From NCBI RefSeq assembly GCF_037113415.1, contig NZ_CP146608.1, positions 2,748,501-2,812,500 of the forward strand: a DNA stretch of 64,000 bases. Reading direction: 5' to 3'. Source of the DNA: Devosia sp. XK-2. GTDB taxonomy: Bacteria; Pseudomonadota; Alphaproteobacteria; Rhizobiales; Devosiaceae. The position numbers and the translations under genes are program-made. Position 1 is the stretch's first letter, and each line of letters opens with the position of its first letter. The notes beneath the pieces were generated by a model. It was not told where the DNA came from. It did no database searches and saw nothing but the letters and a program-made list of their open reading frames with translations. This document shows positions 53,264 to 61,780 of the stretch, in pieces.

Positions 53264-54697
53264 ATGACGCTCCATATCGACCTGGTCGGGCGCGACGATC
53301 TCAGCGGCGAAATCTACCGGCAGATCCGGCGCGCCATTCTTGAAGGGCTGCTGCGCCCGGGCGACACGCTGCCTCCGACGCGGGAACTGGCCCGGACACT
53401 CGCGGTGGCCAGAGCCACCGTGGTCGTGGCCTATGAGCACCTGGCGGCCGAGGGATTCGTTCAATCCCGTCAGGGCGCGGGAACCATTGTCGAAGACTGG
53501 GCCCCTCTGGAGGCCGCCGGCGCCAGGCGTCAGCGCTCGCATGGCGCGCTTCGCCCCCGACCGATCTGGGAGACTATTCCCCTCCCCACCGCCTTCGATG
53601 CCTCGGCGATCTACGATTTCCGCACCGGCCTTCCCGATGTTTCGCTTTTTCCGCACCTCAACTGGCGGCGGCTGATCGCGAAAGTTTTGCGATCGAACGA
53701 ATCCGCCCTTCCCGGCATCTACGAGAAGCCCGCCGGGCATCTCGCGCTAAGGACGGCTATCGCGCGGCATATCGGGGTCTCGCGGGGTGTCGACGCCTCT
53801 GAGGACGATGTCATCGTAACCGGCGGCACCCAGCAAGCCATCGATCTCCTGGCGCGCACACTCCTGGCACCCGGCGACAAGATCGCCATCGAAGACCCTG
53901 GCTATGAGGCGACACGACGGGCATTAGAGGCCCATGGCGCCAAGGTGATCGGCGTGCCGGTCGATCAGGATGGCATCGTCGTCGAGGCGCTGCCGGACGA
54001 TGCCAGGGCCGTCTATGTCACGCCGTCGCACCAATACCCTTTATCCGTGACCATGACATTGGGCCGCAGACAGGCGCTGCTCAGTTGGGCCGAGCGGCAT
54101 GGCAGCGCCATTATCGAGGACGATTATGACGGGGAGTTCCGGTTCGAGGGGCGTCCCCTGCCACCCTTGCAAACGCTCGATACGGCAGGGCGCGTCATTT
54201 ATGTCGGATCGTTCTCCAAGACCATGTTTCCCACCCTGCGGCTCGGCTTCGTCGTGCCACCGCCATCGTTGCGAGACGCCATTCAACGCGCGAAATATGT
54301 CAGCGACTGGCACTCGCCTACACTGGAGCAGGCTGCCCTGGCGCGCTTTATCGAAAGCGGTGGTTTTTCCGCTCACATCCGCAAGGTCAGCGCGGTCTAC
54401 CGGGAACGGCACAGCATGATCGCAACGGCGATCACCCGGGATTTCGCCGGTCTGCTCGAATTGATCCCCTCCACCACCGGCCTTCATCTGACCGCCCTGG
54501 CACCGCCATCCACGACCGTCGAGCAGATGTCCGAAATAGCCGCCAGGGCGGCCAAACGCGGTGTGCAGCTACATAGGCTATCCTCATTCCATCTCGGGCA
54601 AAGCTGCCGCGCCGGATTAGTGCTCGGCTATGGCGCGATTGCGACACCAAAGATCGCCGAAGGCCTGGTGCAGTTGAGGGCTGCGTTTGAGGACTGA
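53264..54697 (+). CDS. MocR-family PLP-dependent transcriptional regulator (GntR-aminotransferase fusion)
   Basis: A 477-aa protein with an N-terminal GntR winged helix (YRQIRRAILEGLLRPGDTLP then TRELARTLAVARATVVVAYE, residues 12-55) fused to a type I aminotransferase domain (about 110-470). The PLP-site lysine lies in YVGSFSKTMFPTLRLGF near residue 325, and IIEDDYDGEFRF near 285 carries the aspartate. Such regulators use PLP or an amino-compound adduct as effector. It probably controls the divergent DoxX/DJ-1-like/hydrolase genes. The effector is unknown. Confidence 0.9.
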   Translation: MTLHIDLVGRDDLSGEIYRQIRRAILEGLLRPGDTLPPTRELARTLAVARATVVVAYEHLAAEGFVQSRQGAGTIVEDWAPLEAAGARRQRSHGALRPRPIWETIPLPTAFDASAIYDFRTGLPDVSLFPHLNWRRLIAKVLRSNESALPGIYEKPAGHLALRTAIARHIGVSRGVDASEDDVIVTGGTQQAIDLLARTLLAPGDKIAIEDPGYEATRRALEAHGAKVIGVPVDQDGIVVEALPDDARAVYVTPSHQYPLSVTMTLGRRQALLSWAERHGSAIIEDDYDGEFRFEGRPLPPLQTLDTAGRVIYVGSFSKTMFPTLRLGFVVPPPSLRDAIQRAKYVSDWHSPTLEQAALARFIESGGFSAHIRKVSAVYRERHSMIATAITRDFAGLLELIPSTTGLHLTALAPPSTTVEQMSEIAARAAKRGVQLHRLSSFHLGQSCRAGLVLGYGAIATPKIAEGLVQLRAAFED

Positions 54698-54850
54698 CCT
54701 GGTCCCACGGAGGCGACACGGCCTCCAATGCCGCGCCGGAAAAGGATTGATATCCCTGCCTTTTCCACTCAGCCAGGAAGTCCTTTTGCGTGGCGACGGT
54801 CGAAAAGAGCGGACGCGCATTGCAAGGCTGGTGATGCTCGCCTTGACCTT

Positions 54851-55684
54851 TCAGTAGGCGATCTTGGCGACGGCGCGCAGTTCGTCCGGCGTCGTCGTGC
54901 GGAAGCCGAAAAATTCGAGATAGGCGGGAATTTGCTCGAACAGCATGTCGGTTCCCACCTGAAAACTGCACCCGCGCTCCCGCGCGGCGGCGAGAAACGG
55001 AGTGATCTCGGTCTTCATCACCACCTCGCCGACAAAGGTCGACGGATCGATGCGAGACACATCCATCGGCAGCGGATCTCCGTCTTTCATGCCAAGAGGT
55101 GTCGCATTAACCACCAGGTCATGGCCGGCCGGATCGTTTGAGCCGGTACTCACAATTAGGCCTGGATAGGCCCGTCGCAGACGTGCGGCCAGTCCCTGCA
55201 TCGAAGGCTCGTGGCCGTCGAACAGCGACAGTTCGGCGACCCCGGCTCTGGCCAGAGACGCCGCAATGGCCGATCCAACGCCACCCGAGCCGGCCACCAG
55301 GGCCCTTTTTCCTGACAACGCCCTGCCTTTGCGCAGCACGCCCCGTACAAAGCCCTCACCGTCGAACATGTCGCCAACCAGCCTGCCATCGGGACCAAGC
55401 CGAATGGCATTGCAGGCACCCGCGACTTGCGCAGTCGTGGATGCTTCGTCCAGCAGCGCCATGGTCGTAACCTTGTGCGGCATCGTCACGAGGGCGCCGT
55501 GAATATTCGACAGCCGGAAGACGAGCCTTACGAACGCGGCGTAATCCTCGGACTTGCAGCCCATCGGGACCACGACCGCGTCAATGCCGTGCTTTTCGAA
55601 GTAGGGGTTGTAGATCATGGGCGCCCGAAAAGATTCGGTCGGGTACCCGAGATGAGCGATCAGTTTGGTCTTGCCCGAGATCAC
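54851..55684 (-). CDS. Shikimate dehydrogenase-like protein (AroE family)
   Basis: A 277-aa NAD(P)-dependent dehydrogenase of the AroE/YdiB family. The catalytic Lys in VTMPHK near residue 70 and Asp in GDMFDGEG near 108 are retained, as are ACNA (Asn) and the nucleotide loop VAGSGGVGSAIAAS near 130. The two serines that grip shikimate's carboxylate in E. coli AroE (SKSP) are replaced here by ESFRAP, so the substrate may be quinate or another hydroaromatic acid. GTG start. It is 27 bases after a TRAP permease gene and near AroQ, suggesting catabolism rather than biosynthesis. Confidence 0.82.
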   Translation of the reverse strand: MISGKTKLIAHLGYPTESFRAPMIYNPYFEKHGIDAVVVPMGCKSEDYAAFVRLVFRLSNIHGALVTMPHKVTTMALLDEASTTAQVAGACNAIRLGPDGRLVGDMFDGEGFVRGVLRKGRALSGKRALVAGSGGVGSAIAASLARAGVAELSLFDGHEPSMQGLAARLRRAYPGLIVSTGSNDPAGHDLVVNATPLGMKDGDPLPMDVSRIDPSTFVGEVVMKTEITPFLAAARERGCSFQVGTDMLFEQIPAYLEFFGFRTTTPDELRAVAKIAY

Positions 55685-55711
55685 GTGTCACCTGTTGTCA
55701 TTGCCTTGCAC

Positions 55712-57007
55712 CTAGCCCCCGTAACCCGCCAGGCGCGGAAGGAAGAGAACGATGTCGGGGAACAGGATCATCGCCAACAGAGCGGCCACGAGAGCTACCA
55801 GGAACGGCACCACTTCGCGGATAATGTCCCGCAGCGGAATGCCGGTGACCGCGTTGATGACGAATAGCAGGATGCCATAGGGCGGTGTGATCAGGCCGAT
55901 CATGCAATTGACGACGATGACCACCCCGAAATGCACCAGATCGATCCCGAGCAGGTTACAGGTCGGTATGAACAGTGGAACGATAACCAGAATGATCGTC
56001 GTGGCATCCAGCAGACATCCCAGAACCAGCACCAGCACATTCACCGCCAGCAGGAAGGCCAGGGGCGAGACGTTGACCTCGACGAGATAGGCCGCCAGCG
56101 CTGCGGGAATATTTTCAGATGCCACGATGTAATTGAGGATCAACGCGCCGCCGATGACGATCCCGACGGCCGCCGATGATCGCGAACTTTCCACCAGGAT
56201 CGAATACAACCTCCTAAGGCTCAGCGAGCGATAGAAGACAATCGACAACACCAGCGCATAGGCCGCAGCGACGGCCGCGGCCTCGGTCGGCGTCGTGACA
56301 CCGCCATAGATCCCGTAAAGGAGGATGGCCGGCATCAATAGCGCAGGAAAGGCCCGACCGGTGGCCCTGGGCAGATCGCGCAGCGGCACTGGCTCCTCCG
56401 TGCCAAAACCTCGGCGGTGCGCGATCCAGAAATTCATGGCCATCAGCACCGCGCCCATGAGCAGTCCGGGCAGGATGCCGCCAAGGAAAAGCGCCCCGAT
56501 AGACGCATTGGAGACGAGCGCGTAGAGCACCATCGGGATCGAGGGCGGAATGATCGGACCGATTGTGGCCGAGGCAGCGGTGATCGCCGCAGCATAGCCC
56601 GGGGGAAAGCGGCCCTCCTTGCGCATCATGTCGATGATGATCTTCCCGATCCCTGCCGCATCGGCCACGGCCGATCCGGACATGCCGGAAAAAATCAGCG
56701 AGGCCATCACATTGACATGGCCCAGACCGCCCTTGAAACGGCCGACAGTGGCAATGCAGAAGCTCAGCAGCCGATCCGAGATCGCCCCCGCATTCATGAT
56801 GTTCGCGGCCACGATGAAGAGCGGCACGGCCAGCAGCAGGAAGCTTTGATAGATGCCGTCAGTCAGGGTCTTGCCAGCAATGCCTATGGAGGAGCCCGTC
56901 GCCAGCATATAGGCCATGGAGGCCACAATGATCGCATAGGCGATCGGCACGCCAATTCCGGCCAGGAAGAAGAGCGATCCCACCATGATGGCAAGTTCGA
57001 GGCTCAT
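55712..57007 (-). CDS. dctM: TRAP transporter large permease (DctM)
   Basis: A 431-aa membrane protein with about 12 spans; family motifs include GVPIAYAIIVASMAYML near residue 19, MSGSAVADAAGIGKI near 108 and AAITAASATIGPIIPPSIPM near 140. It is the large channel subunit of a tripartite, ion-driven importer. Its start overlaps the stop of the small permease gene (ATGA). Together with the DctP and DctQ proteins it imports a carboxylate; the neighbouring enzymes suggest a hydroaromatic acid. Confidence 0.93.
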   Translation of the reverse strand: MSLELAIMVGSLFFLAGIGVPIAYAIIVASMAYMLATGSSIGIAGKTLTDGIYQSFLLLAVPLFIVAANIMNAGAISDRLLSFCIATVGRFKGGLGHVNVMASLIFSGMSGSAVADAAGIGKIIIDMMRKEGRFPPGYAAAITAASATIGPIIPPSIPMVLYALVSNASIGALFLGGILPGLLMGAVLMAMNFWIAHRRGFGTEEPVPLRDLPRATGRAFPALLMPAILLYGIYGGVTTPTEAAAVAAAYALVLSIVFYRSLSLRRLYSILVESSRSSAAVGIVIGGALILNYIVASENIPAALAAYLVEVNVSPLAFLLAVNVLVLVLGCLLDATTIILVIVPLFIPTCNLLGIDLVHFGVVIVVNCMIGLITPPYGILLFVINAVTGIPLRDIIREVVPFLVALVAALLAMILFPDIVLFLPRLAGYGG

Positions 57008-57570
57008 TTCTTGTTCTCCGCGTGAATCGACTCTTCGGATTGACGCACTTGGAGGTCACCGTCGGCGCCGTATCGGGCGCAGTTCCAGGCGCGCAGGAGA
57101 TAACGAAGGCCGACGGCGGCGAGAAACACGAAGTAGATCGAGTAGATCGGCATCATTTTGACCGGCAGGGTCGCCGAGGACTTCAGCCACAGCAGCTTCA
57201 TCCTGTCATATGTCGGTCCAATCGAAGACCAAAGGGCCACAGCGATGATCAACGCACCGATTATGGCCAGCGCGGTGCGGGTCTTGCGGCCGACCGCCTC
57301 GTATATGATGCCGAAAGTGACATGGTCGTGGTCCCTGACGACGAAGGCGTTTCCCCAGAAGATCGTCCAGAGCCAGAGCACCAGGATGAATTCGAGGGTC
57401 CAGCCGAAATAGGACGCATTGATGGCGTTGCCGAAGGTCGAAACGAACCATGGCGCGCCCACGGCGTAGCGCACGATGATCTGCAGGATGAAGGTGCAGA
57501 AAATGGCAGCCATCATCAGTGCCGAGACGCCCTCCGCCATAGTGCGGAGTGTGCTGATCATGGCCTTCAT
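57004..57570 (-). CDS. dctQ: TRAP transporter small permease (DctQ)
   Basis: A 188-aa membrane protein with four hydrophobic segments and the family VLWLWTIFWGNAFVVRDHDHV segment near residue 64 (written here only in part as LWTIFWGNAFVVRDHDHV). It overlaps dctM by 4 bases and lies 134 bases after dctP, with a strong hairpin in that gap. DctQ couples the binding protein's cargo to the large permease. Confidence 0.9.
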   Translation of the reverse strand: MKAMISTLRTMAEGVSALMMAAIFCTFILQIIVRYAVGAPWFVSTFGNAINASYFGWTLEFILVLWLWTIFWGNAFVVRDHDHVTFGIIYEAVGRKTRTALAIIGALIIAVALWSSIGPTYDRMKLLWLKSSATLPVKMMPIYSIYFVFLAAVGLRYLLRAWNCARYGADGDLQVRQSEESIHAENKK

Positions 57571-57664
57571 TGCGGCGCCCTCCTGAGTCAGGCTTTGTAC
57601 TTCGCGGCCGGCGTCACACGGTGATCATCGCCAGGCACCTGCGGGCGCTGGAAACTCCAATCTG

Positions 57665-57692
57665 CGGTGCAGCGCACGAGCGCGCTGCACCG
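57665..57692 (-). terminator. Hairpin between dctP and dctQ
   Basis: CGGTGCAGCGC and GCGCTGCACCG form a perfect 11-bp stem with a 6-base loop, 12 bases after the dctP stop. The T-run (57693-57697) lies on the wrong side for the minus-strand transcript, so on that RNA it is a bare hairpin and more likely a 3' stabiliser or partial terminator keeping DctP in excess. Confidence 0.6.
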
Positions 57693-57704
57693 TTTTTCGT
57701 CAGA

Positions 57705-58706
57705 TCAGTCGCCGAGCGCGTTCACTGCGTCCAGGACGCCTTCGGGCCAGCTAGCGGCAAAATCGCTGTTCAGATAGGCCGATTGCACCGCGCTGCGGAA
57801 CGCAGCGACGTCGGGTTCATAGATCTCCAGGCCCTTGTCTTCGAGGAAGGCCACCAGCTCATCCTCCTTGGCAAGCTGTGCCGCCCGGCCACTGTCGGCG
57901 GCGGCAATGGCGGCCGCGGTGACCGCGGCCTGCTGCTCGGCGGTCATGCCGTTAAAGACTTCCGCCGAAATGGCGATGAAATTCCAGTCCACCAGATGTG
58001 AGGTCAGAGCAATCTGCTTGGTGACCTCATAGAACTTGGCATCGACCACGGTTGGCAGCGGGTTGTCCTGACCGTCAACGGCGCCGGTCTGCAGCGCGGT
58101 ATAGACCTCCGTGAAAGCCATTGGCGTGGGGTTCGCACCCAGCGCACGGCCAAGGAACTGCCAGGCATCAGTACCAGGCATGCGCAGATTGACACCGGCC
58201 AGATCGGCGGGCGTCTTCACGTCAAGTTCCGAGCGGGGTTGGCGCAGATTCACCTGGCGACGCCCCAGATACATGGGCGCAAGCAGCCGAACGCCAAGCT
58301 CGTTTTCAACCTTCTCCCTGAAGGGGTCCATCAGCGGATCATTGAAAACCCGGACCTGATGCTCTGCACTCTGCAGCACATAGCCTGCGGCGAAAACCGA
58401 CCATTCGGGAAAGAAGGTGGCCAGTTCCTGCGCCGAGGTAATCGACATCTCGAGGTCGCCGGACGCAATGGCCTCCAGCTCGGTTCCTTGCTGGAACAGG
58501 GTGCCGTTCCAGTGCGGTTCGAAAGTCGCAAAGTCGGCCACGGCCGGACCGAACACATTGACCATTGCTATGGCGCGCTGATCGGTTTCCGAGTTCACCC
58601 CGGACAACCGAAGCAGGATCTTGTCCTGGGCAAGCGTACCGGTGGTGCAGATGGCAAGTGCCGCGGTCGCCGCCAGAAGCGCGCGGCGGGTGATGGTAAA
58701 AGACAT
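57705..58706 (-). CDS. dctP: TRAP transporter substrate-binding protein (DctP)
   Basis: A 333-aa periplasmic binding protein with a twin-arginine-like start (TITRRALLAATAALAI, residues 4-20, then TLAQ), so it may use Tat or Sec export. Family marks include the NLRMPGTDAWQFLG segment near residue 160 with the substrate-carboxylate arginine and EVYTALQTGAVDGQDNP near 186. GGGAGG lies before the ATG at 58706. It is the first gene of a TRAP operon divergent from a GntR regulator. Confidence 0.92.
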   Translation of the reverse strand: MSFTITRRALLAATAALAICTTGTLAQDKILLRLSGVNSETDQRAIAMVNVFGPAVADFATFEPHWNGTLFQQGTELEAIASGDLEMSITSAQELATFFPEWSVFAAGYVLQSAEHQVRVFNDPLMDPFREKVENELGVRLLAPMYLGRRQVNLRQPRSELDVKTPADLAGVNLRMPGTDAWQFLGRALGANPTPMAFTEVYTALQTGAVDGQDNPLPTVVDAKFYEVTKQIALTSHLVDWNFIAISAEVFNGMTAEQQAAVTAAAIAAADSGRAAQLAKEDELVAFLEDKGLEIYEPDVAAFRSAVQSAYLNSDFAASWPEGVLDAVNALGD

Positions 58707-58774
58707 TCTTTTCCTCCCTCGAGTTTTACAGGCACGCCCTCCTCGCTCCCGCATGGGCTACCCGACAATCGGTT

Positions 58775-58817
58775 TGGTACCACCCTCGATCGACCAGATC
58801 AATAAAAATCGATTTTT
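58775..58817. promoter_or_regulatory. Candidate GntR operators in the dctP-gntR gap
   Basis: Two perfect palindromes lie in the 183-base divergent gap: TGGTACCA at 58775-58782 (FadR-subfamily operators have TGGT...ACCA arms) and the AT-rich AAAAATCGATTTTT at 58804-58817. Either could be the site for the adjacent FCD-domain regulator. Confidence 0.4.
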
Positions 58818-58889
58818 TCTGGCATGGTGGATTTTACATCTTTACATCGCTTTTCCCCCAGGGCATTTTCTCCCCATAAGGACGCAGCT

Positions 58890-59594
58890 ATGACAATCCC
58901 GGTTCTCGGCCCAAAATCAGCAGGCAAGCCCACCATTGCGGGGCAGATCGAGGCGCAGTTGCGCCACGACATCCTGCATGGCGTCCTGGCCCCGGGCAGC
59001 AAGCTCAATCTGGACAAGCTGCGGGCCTCGATGGATGTGGGCCTATCTCCGCTGCGCGAGGCCGTCACGCGACTGGTCACCGAAGGGTTGATCGAAGCGG
59101 AGGCACAACGCGGCTACACGGTGACGCCGATCTCGGTTGCCAATCTCGACGAGGTCTGCGCCTTGCGTCTTGAGCTCGAGCCATATGCATTGCGCAAATC
59201 CATCGAGAAGGGCGGCCTGGATTGGGAAGCTGCCGTCATGGGCGCCCTTTATCGCCTGAACAAGACCGACCGGATCCCGGGCGATCCTCTTAGTCTTGCC
59301 AATTGGGAGGCCGCCAATAATGCCTTCCACTTCACCCTGATCGAGCGCTGCGGCATGCCGCTCCTGATCAAGATGTACAAATCGCTCGTCAGCATGAACG
59401 ACCGCTATCGGCATATCTACCTCAAGGCGGTTGCGGTCCAGCGAGACGTGATTGATGAGCACACCGCCATTGCCCACGCCGCGGTCGAACGACGCCCGGA
59501 CGATGCGGCGGCCCTGCTGGCCAAGCATATCGAGCGCTCTACGAACAACCTGCGGCGTCTTATCTCCGCTGACCTGCCGGCAGCGCCACTGTGA
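58890..59594 (+). CDS. GntR-family regulator with FCD domain
   Basis: A 234-aa regulator with an N-terminal winged helix (IEAQLRHDILHGVLAPGSKL then GLSPLREAVTRLVTEGLI, residues 20-75) and a C-terminal helical FCD effector domain (about 85-225) that often binds carboxylic acids via a metal. AAGGA lies before the ATG at 58890. It is divergent from the TRAP operon and co-transcribed with the downstream isomerase and AroQ genes (GTGA overlap), so it likely represses both sides until the imported acid or an intermediate binds. Confidence 0.88.
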   Translation: MTIPVLGPKSAGKPTIAGQIEAQLRHDILHGVLAPGSKLNLDKLRASMDVGLSPLREAVTRLVTEGLIEAEAQRGYTVTPISVANLDEVCALRLELEPYALRKSIEKGGLDWEAAVMGALYRLNKTDRIPGDPLSLANWEAANNAFHFTLIERCGMPLLIKMYKSLVSMNDRYRHIYLKAVAVQRDVIDEHTAIAHAAVERRPDDAAALLAKHIERSTNNLRRLISADLPAAPL

Positions 59595-60382
59595 AACGCG
59601 CGCTGGGTCTGGGGCATTTCACCTTTCTGGACCTGCCGCCGGCCGAGTTGGTTCGGCTCGCTCGCCGGTCCGGCTTCGATTTCGTCGGGCTGCGGTTCCA
59701 TCCGGTCTCCGCCGGGGCGCTGCACTGGCTGCCGGATGCGGCGGGCCTGCGCGAGCTTGCCCGCGTCATGCAGGGCGAAGGTATCGGACTTTACGACATC
59801 GAAACCGTTGTCATCGACCAGGGGCTGGAGCCCGAGACACTGGTTCCGGCAATGGACGCCGCCAGTGCGCTGGGCGGCAAGCGCGTCAACGTCTGCGCAG
59901 ATGTCTTTCCCGGGCTTGCCGAGACCTTCGCCAGGATAGGCGGTCTGGCCGCCAACCGCGGGCTCGGTCTTGACCTTGAATGCATGGCCTGGCGCGGGAT
60001 CAATACGCCGCGCGCCTGCCTCGACCTGATCGAGGCATCGGGCGTTTCCGGCGCCGCCTATCTGGTCGACACGCTTCATCATTCGCGCTGCGGCGGAACG
60101 CCCGCCGATATTGCGCAAATGCCGGCCGGTCGCGTCGTTTCCGCCCAGCTCTGCGATGCACCGGCCACTGCCCCCTCCAGCATCGAGGCTTTTTTGGCCG
60201 AGGCCCGTGGCGGGCGTCTCGTGCCGGGCGAAGGCGGGTTGGACCTTGCGGGCATTGTTGAGTCATTGCCGGCCGAGACCGTCATCTCCGTCGAACTGCC
60301 CTCGGCCACCGACAAACGCCCGCCGCTCGAGCGGGCCCGGGCCATCTTTTCGGCAACCTCGGCCCTGTTGGCACCGGAGTGA
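59591..60382 (+). CDS. TIM-barrel sugar isomerase/epimerase-like protein (AP endonuclease family 2), possible 3-dehydroshikimate dehydratase
   Basis: A 263-aa TIM barrel with metal-ligand-like residues in [10 protein letters not shown] near residue 75, LDLECM near 128, LVDTLHHSR near 158, SAQLCDA near 182 and SVELPSA near 235, as in the xylose-isomerase-like/AP-endonuclease-2 family. GTG start overlapping the GntR stop. Some members of this family dehydrate 3-dehydroshikimate to protocatechuate. The next gene is dehydroquinase, and an AroE-like gene is nearby, which makes that role attractive, but the sequence alone also allows a sugar isomerase. Confidence 0.75.
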   Translation: MKRALGLGHFTFLDLPPAELVRLARRSGFDFVGLRFHPVSAGALHWLPDAAGLRELARVMQGEGIGLYDIETVVIDQGLEPETLVPAMDAASALGGKRVNVCADVFPGLAETFARIGGLAANRGLGLDLECMAWRGINTPRACLDLIEASGVSGAAYLVDTLHHSRCGGTPADIAQMPAGRVVSAQLCDAPATAPSSIEAFLAEARGGRLVPGEGGLDLAGIVESLPAETVISVELPSATDKRPPLERARAIFSATSALLAPE

Positions 60383-60384
60383 GC

Positions 60385-60828
60385 ATGAAGACCATCCTTG
60401 TCCTCAATGGCCCCAATCTGAACCTGCTCGGCAAGCGTCAGCCCCAGATTTACGGGCATGAGACGCTCGAAGACGTCGAACGGCTCTGCTCCGCCGCCTG
60501 TGCGGAAGGGTTCGGCGTGCGGCTGCTTCAGTCCAACCATGAGGGACAGCTCATCGACTGGATCCACCAGGCGCGCGAGACGACCGCCGGGATCGTCTTC
60601 AACCCGGGCGGATACACACACAGCTCGATCGCGATTCTGGATGCGCTCAATACCTATGAGCCTCCGGTAATCGAGGTCCATATCAGCCAGGTGCACAAGC
60701 GCGAGGCCTTTCGGCATCATTCCTATGTGTCGCTGCGCGCCGATGGCGTCATCGCCGGCCTGGGTCTTGAGGGCTACGTGGCCGGCGTGCGCCGGATCTG
60801 CCAGCTCGCCTCTATCCGGTCGCCATGA
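60385..60828 (+). CDS. aroQ: 3-dehydroquinate dehydratase, type II
   Basis: A 147-aa enzyme, normal for type II dehydroquinase. [17 protein letters not shown] near residue 8 with the catalytic tyrosine at [19 protein letters not shown] near 72, and [17 protein letters not shown] near 97 are all present. It interconverts 3-dehydroquinate and 3-dehydroshikimate. Here it lies among TRAP transport and ring-cleavage genes, pointing to quinate/shikimate breakdown rather than aromatic amino-acid synthesis. GGAG precedes the ATG at 60385; a GTG at 60379 overlaps the upstream stop. Confidence 0.93.
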   Translation: MKTILVLNGPNLNLLGKRQPQIYGHETLEDVERLCSAACAEGFGVRLLQSNHEGQLIDWIHQARETTAGIVFNPGGYTHSSIAILDALNTYEPPVIEVHISQVHKREAFRHHSYVSLRADGVIAGLGLEGYVAGVRRICQLASIRSP

Positions 60829-60879
60829 CAGAGCGCCAGAACACCGGCCCCCGCACCGCGATTTAAAGGGAAGACCAGG

Positions 60880-61773
60880 ATGACCATTATCCGCAACCAG
60901 CAGGAACTGACGCCAGCCGTGCTGAGGGTCATGGAACAGACAGACGATCCGCGCCTGCGCGAGATCATGGTGAGCCTGGTCAAGCATTTGCACGGCTTCG
61001 TCCGCGAGGTCCGTCTGACCGAGACCGAGTTCCAGCAAGCCACCAAGATCCTCAACACCATGGGGCAGCAGAGCAACGACAAGCACAATGAATTCGTGCT
61101 CATGGCCGGATCGCTCGGTGTGTCGTCCCTGGTCTGCCTGCTCAACAATGGGGACAACGGCACGACGGAAACCACCCAGTCCCTGCTAGGGCCATTCTGG
61201 CGAATGAACCAGCCTATGACCGAAAATGGCGGTTCCATTCTTCGCTCCGATACGCCCGGTCCCCGGCTCTACGGCACCTTCACCTTCCTCGATCAGTCAG
61301 GCACCCCGATTGAAGGGCTGGAGGTGGACATCTGGCATGCTTCGCCCGTCGGCCTTTACGAGAACCAGGACGAGAGCCAGGCTGACTACAATCTGCGTGG
61401 CAAATTCGTCACCGGCGCGGACGGGATCGTGCAGTTCAAATCGGTCAAGCCCATCGGTTACCCGATCCCGACAACGACGACCGTCGGCATGCTTCTGGCT
61501 GCGCAGCACCGCCATCCCTACCGCCCGGCGCACATCCATGTCCTGGCGCACAAACAAGGGTTCAAGACGCTCGTCAACCAAACCTATGTCGACGAGACCG
61601 ACTACCTGACCTCCGATGTCCAGTTCGGGGTTACCCAGGCGCTGATTGGCAAGCTCGAAAAACATACCGGCCTCCATCCTGACGATGGCGATGTGGGGGA
61701 TTGGTACACACTCGAGCACACGCTGACACTCGAGCCGGGCGTTTCGACCCTCCCCATTCCTCCGATCAAGTGA
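60880..61773 (+). CDS. Intradiol ring-cleavage dioxygenase (catechol/hydroxyquinol 1,2-dioxygenase-like)
   Basis: A 297-aa non-haem iron(III) dioxygenase. The N-terminal helical dimerisation region (about 1-100) is that of catechol/hydroxyquinol 1,2-dioxygenases. The iron ligands are visible: Tyr in SPVGLYENQDESQ near residue 166, Tyr in KPIGYPIPT near 193, and two His in YRPAHIHVL near 215-225; TTETTQSLLGPFW near 97 is also conserved. It opens an aromatic ring between two hydroxyls using oxygen. Hydroxyquinol or catechol-like substrates are likely; protocatechuate is less so because that enzyme is normally two-subunit. Confidence 0.87.
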   Translation: MTIIRNQQELTPAVLRVMEQTDDPRLREIMVSLVKHLHGFVREVRLTETEFQQATKILNTMGQQSNDKHNEFVLMAGSLGVSSLVCLLNNGDNGTTETTQSLLGPFWRMNQPMTENGGSILRSDTPGPRLYGTFTFLDQSGTPIEGLEVDIWHASPVGLYENQDESQADYNLRGKFVTGADGIVQFKSVKPIGYPIPTTTTVGMLLAAQHRHPYRPAHIHVLAHKQGFKTLVNQTYVDETDYLTSDVQFGVTQALIGKLEKHTGLHPDDGDVGDWYTLEHTLTLEPGVSTLPIPPIK

Positions 61774-61780
61774 GCAGACG

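Noticed and set aside
54700-54850. A minus-strand reading frame with a protein-like stretch (for example TQKDFLAEWKRQGYQSFSG) in the gap between the MocR and AroE-like genes
   Set aside because: It has no clear start, runs on into the MocR coding strand in an improbable frame, and I recognise no family. It may be a gene remnant, but this is too weak to annotate.
57693-57697. T-run next to the dctP-dctQ hairpin as a plus-strand intrinsic terminator
   Set aside because: It would be a good terminator for plus-strand transcription, but no plus-strand gene ends there; kept as a minus-strand hairpin only.
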